From JADLEX01 sp964586775 (lineage in GTDB: Bacteria > Lernaellota > Lernaellaia > JACKCT01), in assembly GCA_964586775.1 (NCBI GenBank), contig CAZPJD010000023.1:1-15743 (forward strand): a stretch of 15,743 bases of DNA, read 5' to 3'. The position numbers and the translations under genes are program-made. Below the pieces are notes generated by a model. It saw only the letters and a program-made list of their open reading frames with translations. It did no database searches and was not told where the DNA came from. Positions 14,657-15,743 of this stretch are shown here, one piece after another. Within the stretch, counting starts at the first letter, position 1, and each line of letters begins with the position of its first letter.

Positions 14657-15743
14657 TCAGAAAAATCCGACGCGCGCGCGGCTGCCGGACAGGTAATGCG
14701 CGGCGAAGAGCCACACCATGCGCGGCAATGGGAGCGGCGCGGACCGAAAGATGCTGACTCCCATGAGTTTCAGCAAATGCCGGATCGTCTCGTCGAGGTT
14801 GTTGTATCCCGAGGAAAAGCGGACGCATCGCCGCCCCAGCCGACGCACGAGCCGCTCGTGCACCTCGTCGTGGGCGCAGGGGCCGACCACCAGCGCCGGG
14901 CCCTCGCACGCATCCACCTCGGCGGCATCGTGCCCCTTGCCCATGAACAGGTGGAAACGCCCGCCGCCGCCGTAGTTCGCGGCGATCACCTGAACCGAGC
15001 ACATCGGGTTCGACCAGCACCCTTCCACGCAGCACCGCTCACGCCCTTTGTGCACGGTGATCCCCGTGGGAAACTCGGGCAGCAGATCGGCGGTGAAGGG
15101 CGCGTCGGGTCCGGCGATGAGATCGTGACGCACGACCGGCGGATCGAGGTCTTCGGGCGTCGATGCACACAGCCGAATGTGCTCGATCCGCGCCGGATCG
15201 AGCCCGAGAAAGCGCGTACACGCGGCATCGACCGCGACGGCGCTTTGGCCGCCGACCAACACTCCCGCGTTCCACAGCGCCCGGTCCTCGAATCCACGCA
15301 GCGGGAAGTGCCCGTGGTTCGTCGCCACGAGTCCCTCGACGAGGCAAAGGTCGGGCACGAAAACCCGATTCACCTCCATGATGCTGCGGTGCAGGGCGTC
15401 GTTGTGCAGGGCGCTGCGGCAAGAGGGGTCGACGAAACACCACTGGTTCTTCAGACAGAACGTCACGGTGCTCATCGAGTGCGTCTTCATCTTGGCGAGG
15501 TCGATGTAAAAGACGCCGTCGCGGTTTGCGATCAGCCGTTCGTGCGCGAACCGCGGAACGCGGATGCGCCCCGCGCCGCCCATTTCGATTTCGACCGACG
15601 CCCCTTCGTCGAGATACACGCACCGCCCGCCGGCGCGCTCCACCGCGCGCGCGATGCCGGTGGCCGCGAAAACTAACCGCGTGAAGCTGCCGTTGGTACA
15701 CGACTCCATCACCGTCACGCGCGGCGCGCCGTCCTCGCGCAGG
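14657..15743 (-). CDS. DUF362 domain protein, N-terminus outside the window
   Basis: At least 361 residues are visible and the frame stays open to the window edge. The GTG at 15718 is therefore probably internal, with LREDGAPR-VTVMESCTNGS reading through it. DUF362 features seen are the MESCTNGSFTR segment (family glycine/serine-rich loop), FYIDLAKMKTHSMSTVTFCLKN (the conserved Lys-x-Lys-Thr-His), and VEGLVATNHGHFPLRG followed by AVAVDAACTRFLGLDP. The C-terminal part adds a Cys-rich stretch, GRERCCVEGCWSNPMCSV, and a hydrophobic end with SGSRARVGFF. DUF362 proteins often go with Fe-S centres, but the usual ferredoxin CxxCxxCxxxC is absent here. Its role is unknown. The missing N-terminus should hold roughly 100 residues, including the usual KPNL motif. 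Confidence 0.85.
   Translation of the reverse strand, partial: LREDGAPRVTVMESCTNGSFTRLVFAATGIARAVERAGGRCVYLDEGASVEIEMGGAGRIRVPRFAHERLIANRDGVFYIDLAKMKTHSMSTVTFCLKNQWCFVDPSCRSALHNDALHRSIMEVNRVFVPDLCLVEGLVATNHGHFPLRGFEDRALWNAGVLVGGQSAVAVDAACTRFLGLDPARIEHIRLCASTPEDLDPPVVRHDLIAGPDAPFTADLLPEFPTGITVHKGRERCCVEGCWSNPMCSVQVIAANYGGGGRFHLFMGKGHDAAEVDACEGPALVVGPCAHDEVHERLVRRLGRRCVRFSSGYNNLDETIRHLLKLMGVSIFRSAPLPLPRMVWLFAAHYLSGSRARVGFF

Overview
The window looks like chromosome from a GC-rich, free-living Gram-negative bacterium. The evidence is a DsbD-type inner-membrane thiol transporter, two lipoproteins with lipobox cysteines, a PBP4-type peptidase, and strong GC bias at third codon positions. Exported proteins built on runs of Asp-Asp-Asp-x-x, two of them ending in a Cys-Gly-Cys tail, resemble secreted proteins of Myxococcota and other former Deltaproteobacteria or nearby candidate phyla. 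I cannot name the lineage from this sequence alone. There are no rRNA or tRNA genes, no CRISPR array, and no transposase or phage gene.

Layout. 1-503 (-): N-terminal part of an RhlE-like DEAD-box RNA helicase, cut by the window edge. 504-878: intergenic region with inverted and direct repeats. 879-2599 (+): a compact cassette of two DUF488 paralogues, overlapping by 85 nt, and a dual-OB-domain protein. 2750-4225 (+): PBP4-like D-Ala-D-Ala carboxypeptidase/endopeptidase. 4452-5117 (+): small secreted protein with acidic repeats and a Cys-Gly-Cys C-terminus, followed by a strong terminator. 5318-7618 (+): large DsbD/ScsB-type thiol:disulfide interchange protein. 7693-9981 (-): large secreted Kelch/PKD protein with an acidic tail and a CCGC C-terminus, convergent with dsbD across a shared hairpin. 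10219-11178 (+): acidic-repeat lipoprotein with six further cysteines. 11185-11345: heptamer repeats on both sides of a long imperfect inverted repeat. 11350-11799 (-): LEA-2/WHy-domain lipoprotein. 11846-14304 (+): an SGNH hydrolase-like protein and an MBOAT O-acyltransferase with overlapping stop and start. 14324-14563 (-): small orphan protein. 14657-15743 (-): DUF362 protein, 5' end outside the window.

How the genes may work together. Most of the window serves the cell envelope: peptidoglycan trimming, periplasmic thiol redox, exported acidic proteins, a periplasmic WHy lipoprotein and a polysaccharide O-acylation pair. Two points merit most attention. First, the DUF488-DUF488-dual-OB cassette is a tightly packed unit of unknown, probably nucleic-acid-related function. 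Second, the dsbD gene lies directly between two secreted proteins that end in CxC after an acidic spacer, in a Cys arrangement resembling the start of a MYXO-CTERM signal but with no membrane helix after it. Candidate promoters with 17-nt spacers were found ahead of several genes and support the start codons chosen here.
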